A stretch of DNA of 64,000 nt from Glutamicibacter sp002979865 (GTDB lineage Bacteria; Actinomycetota; Actinomycetes; Actinomycetales; Micrococcaceae), in assembly GCF_050030965.1 (NCBI RefSeq), contig NZ_CP188297.1:2542001-2606000 (forward strand), given 5' to 3'. The position numbers and the translations under genes are program-made. Below, piece by piece: positions 52,417 through 59,919 of this stretch. The notes beneath the pieces were generated by a model. That model was given only the letters and a program-made list of their open reading frames with translations, was not told the DNA's origin and did not search any database. The first letter of the stretch is position 1. Each line of letters opens with the position of its first letter.

Positions 52417-55386
52417 GTGCTAATAATTCTCACTGCGCTGTTTGCCACCGCTGTTTTATGCCCATTAATATTCCGGGCCTTGAAACGAAACGGTTTTTAC
52501 GTTGTGGCGGCCGTGCCCGCAGTGGGATTCATCTGGTTGCTGACCCGCATGCCGGCGGTGCTTTCTGCCGATAATTCCCTGGCCAATGGTGCGCCAAATG
52601 CGCCGCCATCGGTTCAAATGGAATGGATTCCCGGGCTGAATATCGCCCTGAATTTCCGCATGGATTCTTTGGCCGCGACAATCTTGCTGCTGATCCTCGG
52701 CGTGGGCGCGCTGGTGCTGTTCTATTGCGCCCGCTATTTCAAGAATGATGATCCGCAGATCGGCAGCTTCGCGGCGAAGATGGTCGCTTTCGCCGGAGCC
52801 ATGACCGGCTTGGTCACGGCCGATGACATCATCATCATGTTCATCTTCTGGGAAATCACCAGCGTGCTTTCCTACCTGCTCATCGGTTTCAGCCAGGCCC
52901 TGATCACCGCGCGCCGTTCAGCCATGAACGCCCTGATCATCACGACCCTTGGCGGACTGGTGATGCTCGCCGGCATCTTGATGCTCGGCGCGGCGGCCGG
53001 CAGCTACCAGCTCTCGGAGATCATGGCATCGGCCGATGAACTGGTGGCCTTGGGGGCCTTCACCGATGTTGCGGTGGCGCTGATTATTGTCGGGGCGATC
53101 TCCAAATCGGCCCTGGTGCCTTTCCACTTCTGGCTGCCCGGTGCGATGGCCGCTCCGACTCCGGTGTCCGCGTACCTGCACGCGGCAGCCATGGTCAAGG
53201 CCGGCGTCTACCTGATCGCCCGCCTGGCCCCGGGCTTCGCCGAGACCACCCTGTGGGTCCCCATGACCGTAGGCATAGGTATTCTCACCATGCTCATCGG
53301 CGGTTACCGGGCGCTCAAGCAATACGACCTGAAGCTGATCCTGGCCTTCGGCACGGTCTCGCAGCTGGGCTTCATCATCGCGGTCTTCGGCTTCGGCACC
53401 CCCGAAGCGGCTTTTGCCGCACTGGCCATGACGCTGGCCCACGGACTGTTCAAGGCGACGCTGTTCCTGAGCGTGGGCATCATCGACCACAACACCGGTA
53501 CCCGCGATATCCGCAAGCTCAGCGGCTTGCGCCGTGCCATGCCGATCCTGGCCACGACCACCGGCATCGCCGCGGCGTCCATGGCCGGCGTGCCGCTGCT
53601 GTTCGGCTTCGTTGCCAAGGAAGCGGTCTACGAATCGGCCCTGCACCTGGAAACCGGGTGGGGGATGGCCGCGCTCGTCGGCATCCTGATGGGTGCGGCG
53701 CTGACCATGGCCTACTCGCTGCGCTTCTTCTTCGGGGCTTTCGGCGTGAAGAAAAAGAAGTTGCCTGCATTGCAGTGCAAGGCCCCGACACTGATCTTCC
53801 TGGCGCCCTTGCTGGTTCTTTCGGCGGCGACGCTGTTCCTGGGCCTGTACCCGCAGCTGGTGGAGCCGCTGGCCATCCACTGGTCGGCCGCGCAGGGCGG
53901 ACCGGGCAAAATGCACCTGCTGCCATTTGCCGGCTTCAACGCGGCACTGGGGCTGAGCGCCATATCGGTGGGCCTGGGCCTGTGCTTCTTCTGGCTGCGT
54001 CACCGCACCGACACCGGCGCACCGCTGCGCCGCATGGTCACCTCGGCCGAGGAAATCTACCGCATGTCGGTGAACGTGCTGGACAAGGTGGCCATCTGGA
54101 TCACCGGTCGCACCCAGCGTGGTTCGCTCTCCTTCTACCTGGGCGTCATCCTGGTCGTGGTGCTGGTGATCCCGCTGGCCATCGCGCTGACCGTCTACAC
54201 CCCGTGGCCAACGAACTGGATCATCGCCGACCACCCGGCCCAGCTGCTGATCGGTGCGGTGATCATCGCCGGTGCGGTGGTCTCCATTACCGCGCCGAAG
54301 CGTTTCATGGCGGTGCTGATGGTTTCGGTGACCGGCTACGGCATGGTCGCGATCTTCGCCCTGCAAGGTGCCCCGGACCTGGCGCTGACCCAGCTGCTGG
54401 TGGAAACCATCGTGCTGGTTTCCTTCGTGCTCGCCTTGCGCGCCCTGCCCAAGCGACTGTGGGTGGGCCTGACCCGGATCAAGTGGGGCCGGGCCATCCT
54501 GTCCATCGCCCTGGCCGTGATGGTCGTCTACATTGCTATCGCGATGATGGCCGCCCGCAACGAGGCCCGCATTTCCCTGGCTTGGCCGGATCTGGCCTAC
54601 TACGAGGGCTACGGCAAGAACATCGTCAACGTGGCCCTGGTGGACCTGCGCGTGTGGGATACCTTCGGCGAGATCACCGTGCTGGCGGCGGCTGCCACCG
54701 GTGTGGCTTCGCTGATCTTCGCCGGGCGCAGCTTCGGCAACCGGGTGCGGGCCCACCAGGTGGCACCGGGCAGCATCGACGCGGGTTCCGAAGCCATGGG
54801 CAGCAAGGACTCCAAGGAAACCGAGCTGCGCATTGCCCGCCGCTTTGCCTCCAGCTCCAACCAGGACTGGTTGATGGCTGGCAGCACCCTGGTCGCCGAG
54901 CGCCGCTCGATCATCTTTGAAGTGGTCACCCGGCTGATTTTCCACACGGTGCTGATCATGTCGGTGTACACGCTGCTGACCGGGCACAATACCCCGGGCG
55001 GCGGCTTCGCTGGCGGGCTGATCGCCGGCTTGGCGCTGACCATCCGCTACCTGGCCGGCGGCCGCGTGGAACTTTCCGAGTCGATGCGCATCGCTCCGGG
55101 CATGCTGATCGGCGGCGGCATAGCGCTAGCCGGATTGGCGGGCATCGTGCCGCTGCTGCTGGGTGATGGCATCTTCACCACCTACGCCCTGGAATTCTGG
55201 TTCTTCGGCGAGCACAAGTTCGTTTCCTCAACGATTTTCGACATTGGAGTGTATCTGGTGGTCCTTGGCCTCGTGCAGGACGTGCTGCGTTCTTTGGGCA
55301 GTGAGATTGATTCGCTCTCCGAAGGCCGCAGCCCGGTGGAGCGCCACGACGAGATCCAGGCCTCCCGGACTGGAGTTGGCCGATGA
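52417..55386 (+). CDS. mrpA: Mrp Na+/H+ antiporter subunit A fused with MrpB domain
   Basis: This 989-residue protein has more than 20 predicted helices. The N-terminal two-thirds is the complex-I-like proton channel (MFIFWEITSVLSYLLIGF, SALVPFHFWLPGAMAAPTPV, HGLFKATLFL). The C-terminal part adds the MrpB-like domain (HTVLIMSVYTLLTGHNTPGG). The fused form explains the absence of a separate mrpB. The start is GTG 52417 after GAGGAAAAGC. TTGCAG (52323) and TAAAAT (52344) form a weak promoter candidate. First gene of six; its stop overlaps mrpC. Confidence 0.93.
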   Translation: MLIILTALFATAVLCPLIFRALKRNGFYVVAAVPAVGFIWLLTRMPAVLSADNSLANGAPNAPPSVQMEWIPGLNIALNFRMDSLAATILLLILGVGALVLFYCARYFKNDDPQIGSFAAKMVAFAGAMTGLVTADDIIIMFIFWEITSVLSYLLIGFSQALITARRSAMNALIITTLGGLVMLAGILMLGAAAGSYQLSEIMASADELVALGAFTDVAVALIIVGAISKSALVPFHFWLPGAMAAPTPVSAYLHAAAMVKAGVYLIARLAPGFAETTLWVPMTVGIGILTMLIGGYRALKQYDLKLILAFGTVSQLGFIIAVFGFGTPEAAFAALAMTLAHGLFKATLFLSVGIIDHNTGTRDIRKLSGLRRAMPILATTTGIAAASMAGVPLLFGFVAKEAVYESALHLETGWGMAALVGILMGAALTMAYSLRFFFGAFGVKKKKLPALQCKAPTLIFLAPLLVLSAATLFLGLYPQLVEPLAIHWSAAQGGPGKMHLLPFAGFNAALGLSAISVGLGLCFFWLRHRTDTGAPLRRMVTSAEEIYRMSVNVLDKVAIWITGRTQRGSLSFYLGVILVVVLVIPLAIALTVYTPWPTNWIIADHPAQLLIGAVIIAGAVVSITAPKRFMAVLMVSVTGYGMVAIFALQGAPDLALTQLLVETIVLVSFVLALRALPKRLWVGLTRIKWGRAILSIALAVMVVYIAIAMMAARNEARISLAWPDLAYYEGYGKNIVNVALVDLRVWDTFGEITVLAAAATGVASLIFAGRSFGNRVRAHQVAPGSIDAGSEAMGSKDSKETELRIARRFASSSNQDWLMAGSTLVAERRSIIFEVVTRLIFHTVLIMSVYTLLTGHNTPGGGFAGGLIAGLALTIRYLAGGRVELSESMRIAPGMLIGGGIALAGLAGIVPLLLGDGIFTTYALEFWFFGEHKFVSSTIFDIGVYLVVLGLVQDVLRSLGSEIDSLSEGRSPVERHDEIQASRTGVGR

Positions 55387-55832
55387 GCGTGAACATCACT
55401 TTCCTCGTAGTCACCGGCGTGCTGCTGGCGGCCGGCTTCTACCTGGTGCTCGAACGCACCCTGACCCGGGTGCTGCTGGGCATCATGCTGCTGGGCAACG
55501 GCATCAACCTGCTGATCCTCACCAGCGGCGGGCGCAAGGGCGCGGCGCCGTTGTTCAAGCCGGATGCGGCGGCCGACTCGTACTCGGACCCGCTGCCGCA
55601 GGCGCTGATCCTCACCGCCATTGTGATCACCTTCGCGGTGACCGCCTTCCTGCTGGCGATGATCTACCGGTCCTGGACCCTGACCAGCGCTGATGAGCTC
55701 ACCGATGACACCGAAGATATCAAGGTGTCCCAGAAGACCGCCTACGACGAGGAAGAAGACTCGCCAGTGGCCGAGGATACGACCGAATTCGTTGATGAAG
55801 AAGGACGCCCAGTGCGCGAGGGGGAAGAGTGA
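55383..55832 (+). CDS. mrpC: Mrp antiporter subunit C
   Basis: This 149-residue NuoK-like subunit has three predicted helices, with GIMLLGNGINLLILTSGG and PLPQALILTAIVITFAVTAF. An acidic C-terminal tail (about 110-149) is longer than in many homologues. Both ends overlap neighbours by 4 bases. Confidence 0.93.
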   Translation: MSVNITFLVVTGVLLAAGFYLVLERTLTRVLLGIMLLGNGINLLILTSGGRKGAAPLFKPDAAADSYSDPLPQALILTAIVITFAVTAFLLAMIYRSWTLTSADELTDDTEDIKVSQKTAYDEEEDSPVAEDTTEFVDEEGRPVREGEE

Positions 55833-57430
55833 ATTTCCTGGATCTAGCCCCCTTGGCCGTGGTGCTGCCGATCTTCGGCGCCGGGGCAGCCTTCCTGGTC
55901 CGCCGCCAGGTCCGCCTGCAGCGCCTGATCACCATCGGCATCCTGTGCCTGACCCTGGTGCTCGAAGCGGGAATGCTCGCCGCCGTATGGGGCGGGGAAA
56001 GCTATGCCATCCATATTGGCGGCTGGGAGTCGCCCTTCGGCATCGCCCTGATGGTCGACGGGTTCAGCGCCTTCATGCTGCTGGTCTCCACCGTCGTCTC
56101 GCTGGCTGTGCTGCTCTTCGCCACCAGCCAGGGCCTGGCCGACGGGGACGAGCCCGGACCGGTGTCGATATTCCACCCGGCGTACCTGATCCTGCTGGCC
56201 GGAGTGTCCAACGCCTTCCTGGCCGCTGACCTTTTCAACTTGTACGTCGGATTCGAAATCCTGCTCACCGCCAGCTACGTGCTGCTGACCTTGGGCGGTA
56301 CCGCCGAGCGCATCCGCGCCGGTACCACCTATGTGGTGGTTTCCGTGGTTTCCTCGGTGATCTTCCTGATGGCCATCGCGATGACCTATGCGGCCACCGG
56401 CACGGTGAACATGGCTGACCTTGCGGTGAAGCTGCCCGAGCTGGGCCAGGGCCCGCAGCTGATCTTGCATGTGCTGCTGCTGATCGCTTTCGGCATCAAG
56501 GCCGCGGTCTTCCCGCTGTCCCTGTGGCTGCCGGACTCCTACCCGACCGCACCGGCCCCGGTGACCGCCGTGTTCGCCGGGTTGCTGACCAAGGTGGGCG
56601 TCTACGCGATCGTCCGCACCGAAACCCTGCTCTTCCCGGGCGGCTCGGTCAACGCCGGACTGCTGGTGGTGGCCGCGCTGACCATGGTCATCGGTATCCT
56701 CGGTGCGCTGGCGCAGACGGACTTCAAGCGCATGCTTTCCTTCACGCTCACCAGCCACATCGGCTACCTGATCTTCGGCGTGGCCGTGGGCGGGCCGCTG
56801 GCCATCGCCGCGACCATCTACTACGTGGGCCACCACATCATCGTGCAGACTTCGCTGTTCATGGTGGCGGGACTGATCGAACGCCGTGCCGGTAGCTCGA
56901 ATGTCACCCGGCTCGGCTCGCTGGCCAAGCTCTCCCCGGCATTGGCCCTGCTCTTCTTCATCCCGGCCATCAATCTGGGCGGCATCCCGCCGTTCTCCGG
57001 ATTCCTGGGCAAATTCGGGCTATTGCATGCGGCCGCGCAGGATGCCGATCCGCTGACCTGGGTCGTGATCGGCGCCGGATTGCTGACCAGCCTGCTGACC
57101 TTGATGGCGATCATCCGCGTGTGGGCCCGTGTGTTCTGGCGCCGTGCCGCTGATGCCGAGGTGCCCAACCAGGACCTGGTGGCCGAAGCGACGCAGGTCG
57201 CCGACGAGACGTTGGCCGGCGGCGCGCAGAACCCCCGCTTGGGGTTGAAACTGGCCAAGCAGCTGGAAGCCGACTCCTTGCCGTGGGGCATGCGCTACGC
57301 CACCGGTTCGCTGGTGCTTGCGGGCATCGCCCTGACCGTCTTTGCCGGGCCGATCTTCGAATTCTGCCAGCGGGTGGCTGCGGAACTGATCGCCCGCGAA
57401 CCGTATATCAGCTCGATCTTGCCATTCTGA
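55829..57430 (+). CDS. mrpD: Mrp antiporter subunit D
   Basis: This 533-residue subunit is related to NuoL/M/N, with about 14 predicted helices. It has VGFEILLTASYVLLTLGG holding the conserved Glu, the AFGIKAAVFPLSLWLPDSYP lysine helix and KVGVYAIVR. It is the second proton-channel subunit next to MrpA. Confidence 0.93.
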   Translation: MNFLDLAPLAVVLPIFGAGAAFLVRRQVRLQRLITIGILCLTLVLEAGMLAAVWGGESYAIHIGGWESPFGIALMVDGFSAFMLLVSTVVSLAVLLFATSQGLADGDEPGPVSIFHPAYLILLAGVSNAFLAADLFNLYVGFEILLTASYVLLTLGGTAERIRAGTTYVVVSVVSSVIFLMAIAMTYAATGTVNMADLAVKLPELGQGPQLILHVLLLIAFGIKAAVFPLSLWLPDSYPTAPAPVTAVFAGLLTKVGVYAIVRTETLLFPGGSVNAGLLVVAALTMVIGILGALAQTDFKRMLSFTLTSHIGYLIFGVAVGGPLAIAATIYYVGHHIIVQTSLFMVAGLIERRAGSSNVTRLGSLAKLSPALALLFFIPAINLGGIPPFSGFLGKFGLLHAAAQDADPLTWVVIGAGLLTSLLTLMAIIRVWARVFWRRAADAEVPNQDLVAEATQVADETLAGGAQNPRLGLKLAKQLEADSLPWGMRYATGSLVLAGIALTVFAGPIFEFCQRVAAELIAREPYISSILPF

Positions 57431-57441
57431 TTGGAGGGATG

Positions 57442-58068
57442 ATGCCGAACAAGAACTTTGAACCGCGTGACCAGCGCATTGACGATGCGCTGGATACCTC
57501 CGGTGTGCGCCACCGCGCGACACTCAAGCAGGAATGGCCGCTGCTTCTGCTGCTGCTCTTTGTCTGGGGTGCTCTCTGGCAGGACTTCTCCCTGGGGAAC
57601 ATGGTCTTCGGCGTGATCATCGCGCTGCTGATCGTGAACCTGTTCCCGCTGCCGCCGGTGGTCCTTTCGGGCCGGATCAATGCCTGGTACTGCCTGAAGC
57701 TGTTCATCTGGTTCCTCGGACAGGTCTTCGCCGCCAGCGTCCATGTGGCCTGGCTGGCGCTGGTCCGCGGGAAGCGCACCCGCAGCGCGGTCATTGCGGT
57801 CCCGCTGCGCACCGACTCGGACCTGATCGTGATGACCGTGGGACACGTGCTCACGCTGATCCCGGGCTCCTTCGTGATCGACGTGGACCGCAGCTCGTCG
57901 ACGCTGTACCTGCACTACATCGACATCGAGTCGCCTGCGGACGTGGAGAAGGCGCGTGCCGGCATCCGGGACATCGAACGCCGGCTGATCATGGCTATTG
58001 GCAGCCGAGACGAGTACGAAGCGATCAAGAGCGAATGCGGACCGAACTTTGATGCGAGGAAGGGGTAA
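57442..58068 (+). CDS. mrpE: Mrp antiporter subunit E
   Basis: This 208-residue subunit has a hydrophobic core at about 32-105 and a soluble C-terminus with the TVGHVLTLIPGSFVIDVD signature. Two adjacent ATGs (57439, 57442) exist; GGAGGG sits directly before the first and 3 bases from the second, so 57442 is slightly favoured. It ends 1 base before mrpF. Confidence 0.92.
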   Translation: MPNKNFEPRDQRIDDALDTSGVRHRATLKQEWPLLLLLLFVWGALWQDFSLGNMVFGVIIALLIVNLFPLPPVVLSGRINAWYCLKLFIWFLGQVFAASVHVAWLALVRGKRTRSAVIAVPLRTDSDLIVMTVGHVLTLIPGSFVIDVDRSSSTLYLHYIDIESPADVEKARAGIRDIERRLIMAIGSRDEYEAIKSECGPNFDARKG

Positions 58069-58069
58069 C

Positions 58070-58336
58070 ATGCTGGATATCGTCATTTGGATCTGCGGCA
58101 TCATGCTCGGGCTCGGTGCTGTCGCCTGCCTGGTCCGTGTTGCCAAGGGGCCGTCAATCCTTGACCGGGTGCTGGCCCTGGACGTGATGCTGCTGATCAT
58201 CTCCGCCGCGCTGTGCCTGGAAATGGTGCTGCACAAGCACACCGACTACTTGCTGTTCGTCGTGGCCGCCTGCATGCTCGGGTTCATCGGTTCGGTGACC
58301 GTCTCGCGCTTCGTTTCGGATCAGAGGAACGCCTAA
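58070..58336 (+). CDS. mrpF: Mrp antiporter subunit F
   Basis: This 88-residue protein has three helices. It has RVAKGPSILDRVLALDVMLL, the family core with the conserved Asp in the second helix. The stop TAA overlaps the mrpG ATG by one base (TAATG). Confidence 0.93.
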   Translation: MLDIVIWICGIMLGLGAVACLVRVAKGPSILDRVLALDVMLLIISAALCLEMVLHKHTDYLLFVVAACMLGFIGSVTVSRFVSDQRNA

Positions 58337-58740
58337 TGGAAATCTTCCTCGATGTCCTCGTTGCCGTCCTGCTGATCCTTGGCTGCCTGATGTCATTGAT
58401 CGCAGGTATCGGCTTGCTGACCTTCCCGGACATGCTCACCCGCATGCATGCAGCGACCAAACCGCAGGTACTCGGCTTCCTGCTGATTTTCGCTGGACTG
58501 GCCATTTACCTGCGCAGCTGGGCTGTGGTCCCGGTACTCGTGCTGGCCTGGGGAATGCAGCTATTGACCGCACCGGTTTCGGCCCACATGATTGGCCGTT
58601 CCGGCTACCGGACCAAGCACGCTGCCAAGGAAACCCTGTTCTCCGATGAGCTGAGCCACGTGGTCAACAAGGTCAACGGAACACCGCCGACCGGAACCAC
58701 CCCGGTTTCCAAGACCGGATCGCCAGACGAACAAGATTGA
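58336..58740 (+). CDS. mrpG: Mrp antiporter subunit G
   Basis: This 134-residue protein has three helices; IGLLTFPDMLTRMHAATKPQ is the MrpG signature. The hydrophilic C-terminus extends about 35 residues. It is the last gene of the mrp operon, closed by a terminator. The complete complex exchanges Na+ for H+ and supports pH and salt tolerance. Confidence 0.93.
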   Translation: MEIFLDVLVAVLLILGCLMSLIAGIGLLTFPDMLTRMHAATKPQVLGFLLIFAGLAIYLRSWAVVPVLVLAWGMQLLTAPVSAHMIGRSGYRTKHAAKETLFSDELSHVVNKVNGTPPTGTTPVSKTGSPDEQD

Positions 58741-58742
58741 GA

Positions 58743-58780
58743 AAAAGCGGGAGCCGCCCCTCTGGGCGGCTCCCGCTTTT
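58743..58780. terminator. Bidirectional terminator after mrpG
   Basis: A perfect 17-pair stem (58743-58759 with 58764-58780) with A-run and T-run at its base can end transcription from both mrp and the convergent DUF4235 gene. Confidence 0.9.
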
Positions 58781-58796
58781 GGCTCAACGCCGAAGC

Positions 58797-59048
58797 TTAC
58801 TTGGTGAACTTGGCAACAACCTTGTTGGCGCTGCGGTCAGCCACGGTCTGCAGGATTGCTGCGACCAGGGCCGAAACGACTGCGAAGCCCAAGGCACGGC
58901 GGAAAGAAGCTTCCGCTGCTTCCTCAGTGCCCTTGCGTGGTGCTTTGCTGCCGGTTGCCTTCAACCAAAGGAAATCAACCAGCTTGCCGCCGAGCATGCC
59001 AGCGCCAACGGTGATACCGGTAGTGGCAAGTTTCTGCACTTTATCCAT
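58797..59048 (-). CDS. DUF4235 small membrane protein
   Basis: This 83-residue protein has a glycine-rich N-terminal helix (LATTGITVGAGMLGGKLVDF) and a second helix (LGFAVVSALVAAILQTVADR). Together with the central WLKATGSKAPRKGTEEA segment they match DUF4235, frequent in actinobacteria and of unknown function. GAGG precedes ATG 59046-59048. Confidence 0.8.
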   Translation of the reverse strand: MDKVQKLATTGITVGAGMLGGKLVDFLWLKATGSKAPRKGTEEAAEASFRRALGFAVVSALVAAILQTVADRSANKVVAKFTK

Positions 59049-59069
59049 TTTTTCCTCGCGATCAAGCTC

Positions 59070-59108
59070 TTGACATATCGTTCCTCTGCCCAGCATACCT
59101 GCGGTATG
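59070..59108 (+). promoter_or_regulatory. Promoter candidate and palindrome upstream of the TPP riboswitch
   Basis: TTGACA (59070-59075) and CATACC (59094-59099) with an 18-base spacer form a plausible promoter for the riboswitch transcript. CATACC-TGC-GGTATG (59094-59108) is an exact inverted repeat over the -10 region, possibly an extra operator. Confidence 0.4.
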
Positions 59109-59128
59109 GTGGGGGAGCAGTAATTATT

Positions 59129-59231
59129 CCGACAGGGGAGCGTCAGACTTTTAAAAAAGTCGCAAGACGCTGAGAGTGCGATAGATCGCAGACCCTCGAA
59201 CCTGCCCCGGCTAGTACCGGCGAAGGAAGTC
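59129..59231 (+). promoter_or_regulatory. TPP riboswitch (THI element)
   Basis: The conserved aptamer blocks appear in order: AGGGGAGC, CTGAGAGTGCG, GACCCTCGAACCTG, then GGCGAAGGAAGTCG. They allow the usual P1-P5 pairing. It sits 80 bases before ykoE. Thiamine pyrophosphate binding should shut down the transport operon. No clear terminator follows the aptamer; the AGGAGG at about 59299 near the start suggests control of translation, as often in actinobacteria. Confidence 0.95.
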
Positions 59232-59310
59232 GAGCATCTCGGATGCGGATAGGCGCGGCAGTATGCCCTCATTCCGTCCATCTCCCCTCCTTTCCACAGG
59301 AGGACCAGCA

Positions 59311-59919
59311 ATGAACGAAACAGTTTCGAAGCAGCGTACCGGCTGGCGTGTAGTTGATATCGTCGTCGCCTCGGTGATCGCCGTCGCTTCAGGGGTCATT
59401 TTCTGGGCGTGGAGTGCCGGCTATGGCCTGTTCTCGCTCGCCTTTGCGGCTTTCCCGCCAGCCACCGCGTTGCTCACCGGCATGTGGCTCTTCCCGGCGG
59501 TGCTCGGCGCACTGATCATCCGCAAGCCAGGCGCCGCAATCTACTGCGAGCTGCTGGCCGCTGTGGTTGAAGCGCTGCTCGGCTCGCACTACGGCTTGAC
59601 CGTACTGATCTCCGGCCTGGTCCAGGGCCTGGGTGCAGAGCTGGTCTTCGCAGCATTCCGCTACCGCAAGTGGAACCTGGGCGTGGCGCTGCTGGCAGGC
59701 TTGTTCGCCGGCTTGTTCGCCGGCATTTCCGAGGCCTACATCCTGGCCTACTATGTTGAGTACACCGCCGGAATGAAGATCTTCCACGTGATCGCCACCG
59801 GCATTTCCGGCGTAGTCATCGCAGGGCTGCTGTCCTGGTTGGCCACGTGTGGACTGGCGAAGACCGGTGCATTGAGCGCCCTGCCGAGCCGGCGTGCTCA
59901 CCTGGAAAGCGCAAAATGA
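59311..59919 (+). CDS. ykoE: ECF-type transporter S component, YkoE family
   Basis: This 202-residue protein has about five to six helices. It contains the YkoE pattern with SVIAVASGVIFWAWSAGYGL and LGSHYGLTVLISGLVQGLGA, and AGGAGG precedes the ATG. YkoE binds thiamine or its pyrimidine precursor and works with the YkoC/D modules. TPP-riboswitch control supports this. Its stop overlaps the next gene (ATGA). Confidence 0.92.
   Translation: MNETVSKQRTGWRVVDIVVASVIAVASGVIFWAWSAGYGLFSLAFAAFPPATALLTGMWLFPAVLGALIIRKPGAAIYCELLAAVVEALLGSHYGLTVLISGLVQGLGAELVFAAFRYRKWNLGVALLAGLFAGLFAGISEAYILAYYVEYTAGMKIFHVIATGISGVVIAGLLSWLATCGLAKTGALSALPSRRAHLESAK

Noticed and set aside
52918..54987. Minus-strand open frame of 689 codons opposite mrpA
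   Set aside because: Antisense shadow; mrpA has full family motifs on the plus strand.
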